A stretch of 64,000 nucleotides of DNA from Acidovorax sp. A1169 (GCF_030704685.1 NZ_JAUZDX010000013.1:62001-126000); one strand, 5' to 3'; shown: positions 18,693-27,625, numbered from the stretch's first letter. Program-made: numbers and translations. The notes: generated by a model not told the origin, from the letters alone.

Positions 18693-20081
18693 ATGCTGTT
18701 CAATTTCTGGGGTATCGCGGCAGTGGATACCACGCCGGCGGGCCTGGTGTTTGTGAGCCAGGAGTCGCGCATCGTGCTGGCCGAGGGGAACAACCATCCC
18801 CTGCTCACGCCCCCGGTCGACGAGTACCTGGAGTTCAGCATCGGTGGCAACAGGGTCGTCGGCAGCTACCGCAAGGAAGGCGAGCGCAACCGCATCACCC
18901 ACGCGCAGGGTGAATGGGTGTCCATGCACAGCTTCCTGGGCGGCCAGCTCTCGTATGCACTCTTCGATGAAGCGCAGGAGGACGGGCAGGACTGGTATGT
19001 GGCGCGCCGCTGGAATGGCGAGCCGATTTTTCAGATGCCGTATTACTACGCCGAGCGCTACCTCGCCCCGGCCGCCATCGCCCTGGGCAACCAACAGCAG
19101 TGGGCGGTGTACGACCTGGCGGGAACGAAGCTCCAGGAGATCACCGGCGTCGACCGCTCCGAGCGGCGGTGGCGGCCCCGCTTCACCGACGGGCTGTTCT
19201 TCTTTCGCACCACCGAGGAGCCGATCTACCAGGTCTACGACGTGGACCAGCGCACATTCACGGGCACCGTCACCGTGGTGGATGGGCTGGTGGGGGTGCT
19301 CGCGCTGCCGGGCGGCGGCACCCTGTTGGTGGATGCCGAAGGGGTGAAGCTTTTGGGCAACGCAGGCAGTGCCGACAACGCATTGCAGACGCTGCACCGC
19401 TTCGATCCGCCCCTGGACGCTGATGGCAACAACTTCCTCGGCTGGCATGACGCCACGCGCGCCTACATGGCCTTCACCGGGTGGCTGCAGCCGCAGGTGC
19501 TGCTGGCCATCCCGCTGAGCGGCGCGGGGCACGCAGGCCCAACGCCAGTACAGGCCGAAGAGCTGCGCTGGGACACCCCGTGGGAGATCACCCACCGATG
19601 CGGCCTGGTGGATGGCCACAATTACCTCACGCTGCAACGCAAGGACCTGCTTGCCGAAAGCGCTCTGCTGGTGTGGCGTCCCGATGAGCCACTGACCCAC
19701 GCGCTGCTGGAGCCCCACCTGAGCCCCGTGGTGCGCGTGACCCAGCCCCCTTCCGCCAAGAAGGGCAAGCACGGCTACCGCATAGAGATCGAAGACGCTT
19801 CTTCGGCCAACCGCGCAGTCCGCTCGGCTGCATTCGAGCTGGGCCGCCTGCTGGGCGAATCGTGCAGCGGCCCCTACAACACGGCACAGGTGATACAAGA
19901 CCGCCAATTCGACGGGCAGTTTTACATTGACATCACCTGCGCCGTTGAACCCGATGAATTGGAGCGGGGGTACCTGACGGACTACATCCAGTACTTCAGG
20001 CACTGGGGCGGGCTGTCGCCTGCCGGCAGCAGGTCGGCCCTGGCGGACCCGGTCATCACCTGGCACATCGGCGTGCCGTGA
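18693..20081 (+). CDS. Uncharacterised protein, probable beta-propeller-like
   Basis: The gene encodes 462 aa with no signal peptide or membrane segment. The sequence alternates short strands with aromatic and Gly/Asp turns (for example FFRTTEEPIYQVYDVDQRTF, WAVYDLAGTKLQEI), suggesting a WD40- or PQQ-like all-beta fold in its first two thirds. No catalytic motif was recognised. It lies 37 nt behind the LRR gene and probably shares its transcript, so the two products may act together. Confidence 0.6.
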   Translation: MLFNFWGIAAVDTTPAGLVFVSQESRIVLAEGNNHPLLTPPVDEYLEFSIGGNRVVGSYRKEGERNRITHAQGEWVSMHSFLGGQLSYALFDEAQEDGQDWYVARRWNGEPIFQMPYYYAERYLAPAAIALGNQQQWAVYDLAGTKLQEITGVDRSERRWRPRFTDGLFFFRTTEEPIYQVYDVDQRTFTGTVTVVDGLVGVLALPGGGTLLVDAEGVKLLGNAGSADNALQTLHRFDPPLDADGNNFLGWHDATRAYMAFTGWLQPQVLLAIPLSGAGHAGPTPVQAEELRWDTPWEITHRCGLVDGHNYLTLQRKDLLAESALLVWRPDEPLTHALLEPHLSPVVRVTQPPSAKKGKHGYRIEIEDASSANRAVRSAAFELGRLLGESCSGPYNTAQVIQDRQFDGQFYIDITCAVEPDELERGYLTDYIQYFRHWGGLSPAGSRSALADPVITWHIGVP

Positions 20082-20174
20082 GCGTTTTCCTTGAGACAGG
20101 TGCTGCCAAGGGTTTGCCGTCCATGAGCCACCAGCCCAGCAGCCCGCACTGCGGGGCGTTAAAGTCAGAGGCTT

Positions 20175-21723
20175 ATGCCTTTGCCCGATTCGACAACTGC
20201 CTTGCGCACCTTCACGGGCGCCCAGGCTGAAACCGCTGACCCCCACCCCAATGCCACGCAGCCTGACGTGGTGAAGCCACACGGCGATCACCAACACAAA
20301 TGGCTGCTGGGCCTGAGCCTGATCCTCATCGCCTGCAACCTTCGGCCGGTGTTTGGCAGCCTGTCCGTGGTGTTGCCCGAAATCATGCGCGACACCGGCC
20401 TGTCGGCTGTGGGTGCCAGCATGCTGACCACCTTGCCGATCGTGTGCCTGGGGCTGTTTTCCGCACCCACGCCCGCACTTGCCCGCCGGTACGGCCCGGA
20501 ACGGGTGCTGCTGCTGGCCCTGCTGCTCATCACCGTGGGCACGGTGCTGCGCGCTGCGGGCACGCTGGCGCCGCTGTTTGCGTCGTCGGTGCTGGCAGGG
20601 GCCGGCATCGCCATGGGCAATGTGCTGCTGCCGGGCCTGGTCAAGCGCAGCTTTGCCCGCCACACCGCGCTGATGACGGGCCTGTACACGCTGGCGATCT
20701 GCGCGGGTGCCGCATCGGCCACGGCCTTGACCGTTCCGCTGATGGGCGCTGCATTCGATGCGGCCTGGCCCCCCGCCCTGGCGTTCTGGGCGCTGCCCGC
20801 CATCCTGGTGCTGCTGCTCTGGGCGCCGCAGGCGTGGCACACCCGTGCCCAGCCCCTCGACGGGGCGGCGGGGGGCGGCACACTCTGGCGCGATCGCCTG
20901 GCCTGGCAGGTGACTGCCTTCATGGGGCTGCAATCGGCCCTGGCCTTCATCGTGATGGGCTGGCTGTCGCCGCTGTTGCGGGAGCGCGGCATCGGCAGTG
21001 CGGACGCAGGCTACATCGTTGCAGTGTCGATACTGACCCAACTGGTCACCTGTCTGCTGGTGCCCTCGTTCGCCGCGCGCTGCCGCGACCAGCGGGCTTT
21101 GGCCGTGGGCATGAGCGCGTTGATCCTGGTCGCCTTTCTGGGCCTGATGGTCGGACCGCTGGGTGGCCGCTGGCTCTGGGCCGTACTGCTAGTCCACTGA
21201 AACCGAGAAATCGGCTGTGCGTGAGGGCCTGGCAGGGCCGCAATCTAGGCGGCGGGCGCAGCCGGGTTGCACACCCGGCGAGCACGGCAACGACGAGTGC
21301 GGCCCTGCCAGACCCTCACCCTTCGGGCCGGGGTGGCAGCGGGCGCATCGCGGCGTTGCGGGCTTTACCAAGGCGGCCAGCCTTGGCGGCAGCCCGCGCC
21401 TTGCGCTGCATCCCGCGGCCACCCCGGCGCACAGCCGATTTCTCGGTTTCAGTGGACTTTGCGGCCAGGGCGGTGGCTTTGCGCTGGCCCTGAGCCTGAT
21501 CGTGATGCGCAGCGGCAATGCCCAGATCACAGCACAGCTCTCAGCCATGGCACAGGGCTGGGGCTACCTGCTGGCAGCCGGCGGCCCCCTGCTGGTGGGT
21601 GTGCTGCGCGAATGGACGGGCGGCTACGCGGCCAATGCTTGGCTGGTGGGAGCGCTTGCGGTGGCCATGGCATGGAGCGGTTGGGGGGCCGGGCGGCGCA
21701 TGCTGGTTCAGGCAAGGGCGTGA
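20175..21723 (+). pseudogene. CynX/NimT-type MFS transporter interrupted by an inserted element
   Basis: The 5' part (to 21190) encodes about ten transmembrane helices with the CynX-family pattern LIACNLRPVFGSLSVVLPEI. It then runs into the 268-bp element at 21191-21458 and stops 7 nt inside it, after VLLVH. The missing C-terminal two helices (GQGGGFALALSLIVMRSGNA to the stop at 21723) resume directly after the element. Removing exactly 268 bp rejoins the two parts in one frame. As it stands, the product would lack the last helices and is probably inactive. Confidence 0.85.
21191..21458. mobile_element. 268-bp MITE-like element with perfect 31-bp terminal inverted repeats
   Basis: The ends, 21191-21221 and 21428-21458, are exact inverted complements (outer end AGTCCACTGAAACCGAG). 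Inside are two large hairpins: 21221-21242 pairs with 21298-21319 (one mismatch), and 21327-21343 pairs with 21412-21428 (one mismatch), the latter enclosing smaller stems. There is no transposase. No clear target duplication was found. It splits an MFS gene. The structure is that of a non-autonomous, foldback-type transposon. Confidence 0.85.
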
Positions 21724-21810
21724 CTGGTTGTGCAGTGAGTGGGCCAACGGCCGGGCGGGGAGAATGTGCGTACGCGTTCCAGCGACATCGCCGGTCGCTT
21801 TGGTCCCCAT

Positions 21811-21830
21811 AGCCGCTGCTACGATGACGG
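21811..21830 (+). repeat. Diverged copy of the hairpin repeat family
   Basis: AGCCGCTGCTACGATGAC resembles the CCGCTGATACGATGGC core of the repeats at 24491, 27048 and 27626. It lies in the intergenic region before the amino-acid ABC transporter, next to a short inverted repeat (GGTCAG...CTGACC). Confidence 0.4.
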
Positions 21831-21940
21831 AAAACGGTCAGGGGCAAACTGACCTCAGCCACTCGGACTCGACGGCAAGATGTTCGCGAAATGTTCGCGA
21901 GCTGGCACTGACCCCTAGGCACCGGGATGGGCGACCGGCG

Positions 21941-21968
21941 CATTGCACAATTGCTATACATTGCACAA
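21941..21968 (+). promoter_or_regulatory. Direct repeat CATTGCACAA upstream of transporter operon
   Basis: Two copies of CATTGCACAA start 18 bp apart (21941 and 21959), 29-56 nt before the transporter start codon, with TATACA between them. The spacing of nearly two helical turns suggests a regulator binding site, but no family is recognised. Confidence 0.35.
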
Positions 21969-21996
21969 CGTCACACACCCTCCAGAAGAAGGCCGC

Positions 21997-22899
21997 ATGT
22001 CAATCACATCCACTTTGAAGTTCTCCGTTGCCGCACTGGCGCTTGTCACCGGCGGGTCTGTTCTTGCACAGGGCACGCCCATCAACGCGGCGGCGTTTGA
22101 CGCGCTGGTAGCGCAGGGCCCCGTCGCCGATGCGGCGACCATCGCGTCGAGCACCTGGGCCACCAAGGTCAAGCAGGCCGGCACGCTGCGCCTGGGCGGC
22201 ACGCAAACCTCCAATCTCTTCTCGCTGCTGAACGAGAAGGACGGCAAGATCCGCGGCTTCGACGCAGGCTTGGCCCAACTCGTCACCCGCTACATCCTGG
22301 GCGATGGGGCCAAGTACCAGTTCACGCAGGTGAATTCGTCCACCCGCGAGCAGGTGCTCATCAACGACCAGGTGGACATGGTGTTCGCCACGTACTCCAT
22401 TACCCCCGCGCGCGCCGAGAAGATTGCGTTCGCCGGGCCTTACTACACCTCGCAGGCCGGGGTGCTGGTCAAGTCGAACAACAAGGCAATCCAGTCGTAC
22501 AACGACCTGGCCGGCAAGAAGACCGCCACGCAGGCCGGCTCCACCGGGCCCGCCATCCTGGCGCAGGTCGCGCCCAAGGCGACGGTGCAAGAGTTTCAGA
22601 CGCACCAGGAGGCCCTGGACGCACTGCGCCAGGGGCGCGTGGATGCCTATGTGACCGACCACACGCTGCTGCTCAACGCCCTGAGCCTGGGCTCCGGCGA
22701 CGCGAAGCTGGCAGGCGCACCCTTCGGTGCGCAAGACCCCTACGGCATCGGCCTGCCCAAGGGCTCGGACGGCGTGGCCTTCATCAATGCCTTCTTGAAG
22801 AAGATCGAAGCCGACGGCACCTGGGCCAAGCTGTGGACCGTGTCCATCGGCCAGCGCACCGGCAGCGCGGACGTGCCCAAGCCGCCCGCCCTGCCGTAA
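21997..22899 (+). CDS. Polar amino-acid ABC transporter, substrate-binding protein
   Basis: The 300-aa periplasmic protein has a signal peptide ending near GGSVLAQG. It follows the SBP family 3 pattern: GTLRLGGTQTSNLFSLLNEKDGKIRG, then DMVFATYSITPARAEKIAFAGPYY and GRVDAYVTD. It resembles glutamate/glutamine-binding GluB-type proteins. AGAAGAAGG precedes the ATG at 21997. Two permease genes follow at 3 nt and then with a 4-nt overlap. No ATPase gene is present in the group. Confidence 0.9.
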   Translation: MSITSTLKFSVAALALVTGGSVLAQGTPINAAAFDALVAQGPVADAATIASSTWATKVKQAGTLRLGGTQTSNLFSLLNEKDGKIRGFDAGLAQLVTRYILGDGAKYQFTQVNSSTREQVLINDQVDMVFATYSITPARAEKIAFAGPYYTSQAGVLVKSNNKAIQSYNDLAGKKTATQAGSTGPAILAQVAPKATVQEFQTHQEALDALRQGRVDAYVTDHTLLLNALSLGSGDAKLAGAPFGAQDPYGIGLPKGSDGVAFINAFLKKIEADGTWAKLWTVSIGQRTGSADVPKPPALP

Positions 22900-22902
22900 A
22901 CA

Positions 22903-23565
22903 ATGGACGGGGTTTCTCGGCTCCTGGCTGACTACGGGCCTGCTTTCGGGCAGGCCCTTTTGCTCACGTGGAAGCTCACCGCGGTGTCCTTCGTGGCCGG
23001 CTTCGCGCTGGGCATGGTGGTGGCGGTGCTTCGGCTCCTGCCCGTGGCGCCGCTGCGCTGGGCCATGACGGTCTACGTCGAGATCTTTCGCAACATTCCC
23101 AGCGTGGCGCTGCTGATCTTCATCGTGTTCGCACTGCCCGATCTGAACGTCCTCATCGACTATGAGGCAAGCGTGGTGCTCACTCTCACCCTGGTCTGCT
23201 CTGCGTTCACGGCGGACTACGTCCGCACGGGCATCAACACCGTCGCCGGTGGCCAGGCCGAGGCTGCACTCAGCCTGGGCATGCGCCCGATGCGCGTCAT
23301 CACTGCGGTGGTGTTGCCGCAGGCGCTGCGCGCCGTGGTGCAGCCGATGACCTCGCTGCTCATTGCGCTGATGCTGTCGACCTCGCTGGCGTCGCAGGTG
23401 CCGCTGCCGGGCCGGGAGCTCACCGCGCTCGTCTCCAAGATCGCCACCGACTCCGCCGCCGGCATGGCCGCGTTCGCGGTGGCCGCCGCGATGTACGTGG
23501 CCAGCGGCTTGCTCATCGCCTGGGCCGGTGCCACGCTTGAAAAGAAAGTGCGGATCCTGCGATGA
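22903..23565 (+). CDS. Amino-acid ABC transporter permease (HisM/GluC-like)
   Basis: The 220-aa inner-membrane permease has about five helices. It carries the polar amino-acid permease signatures VYVEIFRNIPSVALLIF and the EAA-type loop GGQAEAALSLGMRPMRVITAVVLPQALR. It lies 3 nt after the binding-protein gene and overlaps the next permease by 4 nt, so the three are co-translated. It would pair with the following permease in a heterodimeric channel. Confidence 0.9.
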   Translation: MDGVSRLLADYGPAFGQALLLTWKLTAVSFVAGFALGMVVAVLRLLPVAPLRWAMTVYVEIFRNIPSVALLIFIVFALPDLNVLIDYEASVVLTLTLVCSAFTADYVRTGINTVAGGQAEAALSLGMRPMRVITAVVLPQALRAVVQPMTSLLIALMLSTSLASQVPLPGRELTALVSKIATDSAAGMAAFAVAAAMYVASGLLIAWAGATLEKKVRILR

Positions 23566-24362
23566 GCCGCGCCCTGGAAGACATCCTGTTCGCTGCGCCC
23601 AGCCCGCAGGCCCGCAAGCTGACGCGCGTGGTGAGCGCGGTCGCAGCGGCCGTGCTGGTGCTGATGGCTGCAGCCGTCGTGTTCCGGTTCCACTCGGCAG
23701 GGCAGCTGGAGCTGCGCCTGTGGGAATTCTTCGCCCGGCCGACGACCTGGGCCTTCCTGGGCAAAGGCCTGCTCGGCACGCTGGCATCGGCGGCGATGGC
23801 CGCCGCCATCGCGCTGGCGTTGGGGCTGGTGCTGCTGCTGGGGCGGCTGGCGAAGCCCCGGCTCGTACGTTGGCCGAGTATCGCGGTGATCGAGTTCCTG
23901 CGCGGCACGCCGACGCTGCTGCTCATCTACGTGTGTTTTCTGGCGCTGCCATCGGTCGGCATCAAGCTGAGCACCTACTGGATGCTGACCCTGCCCGTCG
24001 GCCTAAGCACCGCTGCCGTGGTGGCCGAGGTCTATCGCGCGGGCGTGCTCGCGGTTCCCCGCGGCCAGACCGATGCTGCGCGAAGCCTGGGGCTGACCGA
24101 AGCCCAGGTCTTTTTGCACATCGTCTTTCCCCAGGCCCTTCGCTACATCGTGCCGGCGCTGGTTGCGCAGCTGGTCATCGTGGTAAAGGACACAACGTTC
24201 GGCTATGTCGTCACCTATGGCGAGCTGATGCAGAACGCCAAGGTGCTCATCGCCAACTACAGCTCACTGGTGCCCGTGTACCTCGTTGTCGCAGCGCTCT
24301 ACTGCCTAGTGAACTACGCCATCTCCAGCGCCAGCAAGCGGCTCGGGCAGCCGATGCATTGA
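23562..24362 (+). CDS. Amino-acid ABC transporter permease (second subunit)
   Basis: The 266-aa permease has a longer N-terminus than its partner, as in GluD-like subunits. Motifs include IEFLRGTPTLLLIYVCF and the EAA loop RGQTDAARSLGLTEAQVFLHIVFPQALR. It is the last gene of the operon. The absence of a following ATPase means the transporter must borrow one from elsewhere in the genome. Confidence 0.9.
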   Translation: MSRALEDILFAAPSPQARKLTRVVSAVAAAVLVLMAAAVVFRFHSAGQLELRLWEFFARPTTWAFLGKGLLGTLASAAMAAAIALALGLVLLLGRLAKPRLVRWPSIAVIEFLRGTPTLLLIYVCFLALPSVGIKLSTYWMLTLPVGLSTAAVVAEVYRAGVLAVPRGQTDAARSLGLTEAQVFLHIVFPQALRYIVPALVAQLVIVVKDTTFGYVVTYGELMQNAKVLIANYSSLVPVYLVVAALYCLVNYAISSASKRLGQPMH

Positions 24363-24490
24363 GCGCAGCCAGGCGGCCCGCCGGGCGGGGACGTGGCGCT
24401 CTGGCAAGAGTAGAGAAGAGGGTCATGGCCGACGCGGGCTGTTGGCACACACAGGGCGACCGGCAGCATCCGGTGCACAGCCGTCGTTCA

Positions 24491-24519
24491 GCCCGCTGAT
24501 ACGATGGCTGCCATTGGCC
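24491..24519 (+). repeat. Hairpin repeat copy A (interrupted by a MITE)
   Basis: This copy has the family core CCGCTGATACGATGGCTGCC followed by ATTGGCC. Its 3' part appears displaced to 24670 and beyond (GGCCACAACC) by the 150-bp element inserted at GGCC. Other copies are at 27048 and 27626. Confidence 0.6.
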
Positions 24520-24669
24520 GAGGCTGTGTGAAAACGTCGATAGACGACTTTTGCAGGGGTACTTCAACCCTTGCTCGCATCGAGATCGTGCGTTGTAGGC
24601 CGATCTGAGCGGTCGACTTCTGAGTCGACTGGCAGGTCAAGGGCGCAACGCGCGTTTTCACACAGCCTC
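24520..24669. mobile_element. 150-bp MITE with 17-bp inverted repeats and GGCC target duplication
   Basis: The ends GAGGCTGTGTGAAAACG and its exact complement bound 150 bp. GGCC flanks both sides (24516-24519 and 24670-24673), consistent with a 4-bp palindromic target duplication. There is no coding capacity. The GGCTGTGTGAAAAC-type termini resemble the ends of DDE insertion sequences, so it is probably a non-autonomous derivative. With the repeat copy A it fills most of the 343-nt gap before the next gene. Confidence 0.7.
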
Positions 24670-24705
24670 GGCCACAACCAGACGTTTGCACACCAGGTTA
24701 TCTGC

Positions 24706-25074
24706 ATGAAGACATCCACTCGCGCATTGATTGAGGTGCTGGCCAGCTCACCGGTTCTGGGCCCAGTCTCGCACGAGGCTAAAGAGTGCTGGGCGCCGCA
24801 GGAGCCCCCAGAGACGACGCTCTTGTCGAGCTTCGCCAAACGTTTGTTAGACGTCTCGACGAATCCAGCTGCCGCTGAGACACGGCGGGCTTTGCTTCTT
24901 GTTGAGACCGCCATGGAGAACGGGGATACAGCCTTGGTGACCATGGCGGCCACAGGGTTCATCGAGGGGCTAGTCGCTTCAGCGAGTGAGCTGGACGTGC
25001 TCCCACAGTTTCTTGCCGCACTTGGCCCATCGTCGCGGCGCCACGCAGATGCCTGGCTGGAGTTCAAGGGCTGA
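24706..25074 (+). CDS. Uncharacterised 122-aa protein
   Basis: This is a helical, soluble, acidic protein starting MKTSTRALIEVLASSP and containing ALLLVETAMENGDTALVTMA. No family was recognised. No clear ribosome site precedes the ATG at 24706. It begins 32 nt after the MITE, in the accessory patch between hairpin repeat copies A and B. Small proteins of this kind are common in acquired DNA; an immunity-type role is possible but unsupported. Confidence 0.5.
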   Translation: MKTSTRALIEVLASSPVLGPVSHEAKECWAPQEPPETTLLSSFAKRLLDVSTNPAAAETRRALLLVETAMENGDTALVTMAATGFIEGLVASASELDVLPQFLAALGPSSRRHADAWLEFKG

Positions 25075-25229
25075 AACCGGCCAATATCGGACGGTCACAG
25101 ATAGCAAAAATTCATCTTGAGCAGACATTGCAGCCCACTGCTTTCTTGAGTCGGCCCGACGGGACGAGCTCATTGGGCCACGGGTACGACGCTGTCATTC
25201 ACTACCAAGAAGCAAGAAGCGAGATTCAT

Positions 25230-26945
25230 ATGTCCTTGTCTGGAATCGCAGGCCAATGGGTTGCTGCAATCGGTTTTCTCTTTGCAAGTCTGGTCTGCAC
25301 ACCAGCGGCTGCTACCACGGTGAGCGCCGGATACAGCCATTCCTGTGCAGCCTCCAGCACAAAAGCTCCGCAATGCTGGGGAACGCTCGCCGCACCGCAG
25401 TGGCTCACAGGCCGGGACTACATAGACATCCAGTCCGGCCGTGACTTCAGCTGTGCACTGCACAAGAGCGGTACGGTGAGCTGCTGGGGAAACAACGACT
25501 ATTTTCAGCTAGGCATACCCACAGGTGCCACGCCTGGGCAGTCTGTAAGTGGGTTGCCCGCTGCAGTGCAGGTTGCGGTTGGCGAACGCCACGCCTGCGC
25601 AAGGACCCACGGCCGGGATGTCTATTGCTGGGGCGACGCGGGCCGTGGGCAACTGGGCACGGCTGCGGGCAGCGCAGCATCGGCTGTGGCGGTCAAGGTG
25701 CCCGGGCTGTCGGGCGCGGTGCAGGTGGCCGCCGCCCAGGCCAGCACCTGCGCTGTGCTGCAGGGCGGAGCGGTGGCCTGCGTGGGAGCGGGCAGCCTGC
25801 TCGCGGGTGCGGACTCCGACCCCGGCACGCCGCGCACCTTGCCGGGCATCGGGGATGCCGTGCGCCTCGCCGTCGCCGAGGGCCATGGCTGCCTGGTGCG
25901 CAGCGGTGGTCAGGTGGTGTGCTGGGGGCGCAATGCCAGCGGCGAGCTGGGCACGACCGCCTCCCCTGCCATTGCCGCTGTGCCCGTGGAGGTGCCGGGC
26001 CTGGGTGGGCCCGCCCAGGCGGTTGCCACTGGCGCCGGCTTCAGCTGCGCGCTGCTGCAAAGCGGCACCCTGGCCTGCTGGGGCAAGAACACCAGCGGCC
26101 AGTTGGGCACGGGCTACCCCTTGAACGCCGCGCAGGCGCCTGCGCCCGTGGTCGGCATTCTCAAGGCCCTGTCACTGAGTGCCGGGGCAGAGCACACCTG
26201 CGCCGTGCTGGAGGGTGGCTACGTCAACTGCTGGGGCAATGGTGCCAACAACCGCCTGTCCATCGCGTCGTGCGACCTGTCCAGCGCGTACTACCCCGGC
26301 TTCACCTATGCCCGCGGGCCCTCGTTCAACAACGCAGCATGTGGCTCTACCGGCCCGGCAGTGACACCCTACGCGGTCGACAAGCTGGGCCCGAATCGGG
26401 ACATCGAGCTGGTGATGCGGTGGGCGGGTCGGACCCTGCCGGACGTCTTTCCTGGAGACTATTTCAGCGAGCTGTTCGACAACATCCCGAACTTTTGGCT
26501 TTCGAACTACCGTAACAGCCGCTACTTGGCTGTGAACATGCACGGCACTCCCAAGCTGATTTTCCTGGGACCAGAAAGCGGCAACGCCATGGTTGATCTT
26601 GGTCCGCTGATCGACTGGGTGCGCCCTATCAATCCCATCACGCCGTACATCGGCCAGTGGGTGCTGACCACCAACCAACCGTACTATCCGCCGTGCACCA
26701 TCGACGTGCGGCACGCGACCGACGATTCCTCCGCCGGGCAGGTCTTTGGCACATGCTACGTGTCGAACGGCGAAGAGAGGGTCGACCTCTACGGAGAGAT
26801 CGACAGTCGGGGCGTGGTGACGGCAGCCAGCCGCTTAGTAAATGCGCCGTTCTCGATCTACGGGCTTCTGAACAAGGACGGGAGCGGTGACGGCGTGTGG
26901 AAGAGCGGATGGATCGGCACGCAGTGGACGGCAAGCAAACGGTGA
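25230..26945 (+). CDS. Secreted RCC1-repeat protein with unique C-terminal domain
   Basis: The 571-aa protein has a signal peptide (WVAAIGFLFASLVCTPAAA). About seven diverged RCC1 units follow (residues 30-350), with Cys-Trp-Gly signatures such as CWGNNDYFQLG, CWGDAGRGQLG, CWGRNASGELG and CWGKNTSGQLG. The last 220 aa are unrelated and unrecognised. The start at 25230 is the ATG that directly yields the signal sequence. Unlike the homogeneous RCC1 array at 9652-14121, these units are diverged, so the two are not recent copies. It lies in accessory DNA between hairpin repeats A and B. Confidence 0.75.
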   Translation: MSLSGIAGQWVAAIGFLFASLVCTPAAATTVSAGYSHSCAASSTKAPQCWGTLAAPQWLTGRDYIDIQSGRDFSCALHKSGTVSCWGNNDYFQLGIPTGATPGQSVSGLPAAVQVAVGERHACARTHGRDVYCWGDAGRGQLGTAAGSAASAVAVKVPGLSGAVQVAAAQASTCAVLQGGAVACVGAGSLLAGADSDPGTPRTLPGIGDAVRLAVAEGHGCLVRSGGQVVCWGRNASGELGTTASPAIAAVPVEVPGLGGPAQAVATGAGFSCALLQSGTLACWGKNTSGQLGTGYPLNAAQAPAPVVGILKALSLSAGAEHTCAVLEGGYVNCWGNGANNRLSIASCDLSSAYYPGFTYARGPSFNNAACGSTGPAVTPYAVDKLGPNRDIELVMRWAGRTLPDVFPGDYFSELFDNIPNFWLSNYRNSRYLAVNMHGTPKLIFLGPESGNAMVDLGPLIDWVRPINPITPYIGQWVLTTNQPYYPPCTIDVRHATDDSSAGQVFGTCYVSNGEERVDLYGEIDSRGVVTAASRLVNAPFSIYGLLNKDGSGDGVWKSGWIGTQWTASKR

Positions 26946-27047
26946 GTGAGCTGCCGAACATCCTGGATGGATAGCTCGTAGAGATGAGGCGTGGTGTTGA
27001 GAGCGGTTACCTTGAGCAAAGGCAAAAGACCGCGATGGACCCGTGGC

Positions 27048-27090
27048 TGCCGCTGATACGATGGCTGCCATCGGCCAGAAGCGGCCATTG
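27048..27090 (+). repeat. Hairpin repeat copy B
   Basis: The core TGCCGCTGATACGATGGCTG continues with CCATCGGCCAGAAGCGGCCATTG. ATGGCTGC pairs with GCGGCCAT to form a stem-loop. It ends 9 nt before the GTG start of the GNAT gene, so the mRNA may carry the hairpin. Confidence 0.65.
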
Positions 27091-27099
27091 GAGGCACAA

Positions 27100-27531
27100 G
27101 TGACACTCAAATGGAAACACTCCACTGATGGAGTCGACTGGGAAGAACTTTCTGCCCTGTATCGGGCCGCTCCACTGGGCGAGAAGAAGCCGCTTCATCT
27201 GCAGAAAGTCTTCTCAAACAGCATGTTTAAGTGTTTCGTCTATGAAAATACGAAGCTTGTGGCGGTGGGGCGTGCGCTCGCTGATGGTGGAGACTGCTCG
27301 TACATCTGCGACATTGCGGTATTGCCGAGCCATCAAGGCACAGGCCTTGGCAAACAGGTTGTCAGTGACCTGGTGGAATTGTCAGGTGGTCACAAGAAAA
27401 TCATCTTGTATGCGGTCCCTGGCAAAGAGCCTTTCTACAGGAAGTTCGGCTTCATGCGAATGAAGACTGCTATGGGCATTTTTGAGAATCCACAGAAGCA
27501 GGTGGAGAGGGGCTACCTCAGTGAAGCCTAA
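27100..27531 (+). CDS. GNAT-family N-acetyltransferase
   Basis: The 143-aa cytoplasmic acetyltransferase has the acetyl-CoA-binding motif A CDIAVLPSHQGTGLGKQVV and a motif B region ending FYRKFGFMRM. The GTG at 27100 is chosen because GGAGG lies 5 nt upstream; in-frame upstream ATGs lie inside the hairpin repeat. The gene is enclosed between repeat copies B and C like a cassette. The substrate is unknown. Confidence 0.85.
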   Translation: MTLKWKHSTDGVDWEELSALYRAAPLGEKKPLHLQKVFSNSMFKCFVYENTKLVAVGRALADGGDCSYICDIAVLPSHQGTGLGKQVVSDLVELSGGHKKIILYAVPGKEPFYRKFGFMRMKTAMGIFENPQKQVERGYLSEA

Positions 27532-27625
27532 CCCTGCAATCGAGAGGATAAACACCGGCAAACCGGTGTCTGCTTCACAGCCGTCTGCCTCCGGGGACGC
27601 CAAAGGTCTGCATTGGGCCGGTGAC

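Noticed and set aside
21217-21560. Open frames across the inserted 268-bp element
   Set aside because: The translations mirror each other on both strands because of the inverted repeats; no transposase motif is present.
24515-24674. The inverted repeat before the 122-aa gene considered as a transcription terminator
   Set aside because: The arms are over 110 nt apart, lack a U-run and are flanked by a GGCC duplication, which fits a MITE better.
27531-27600. GCCTAACCC after the first GNAT gene considered as an attC start
   Set aside because: No matching GTTRRRY end or pairable inner boxes were found in the next 150 nt.
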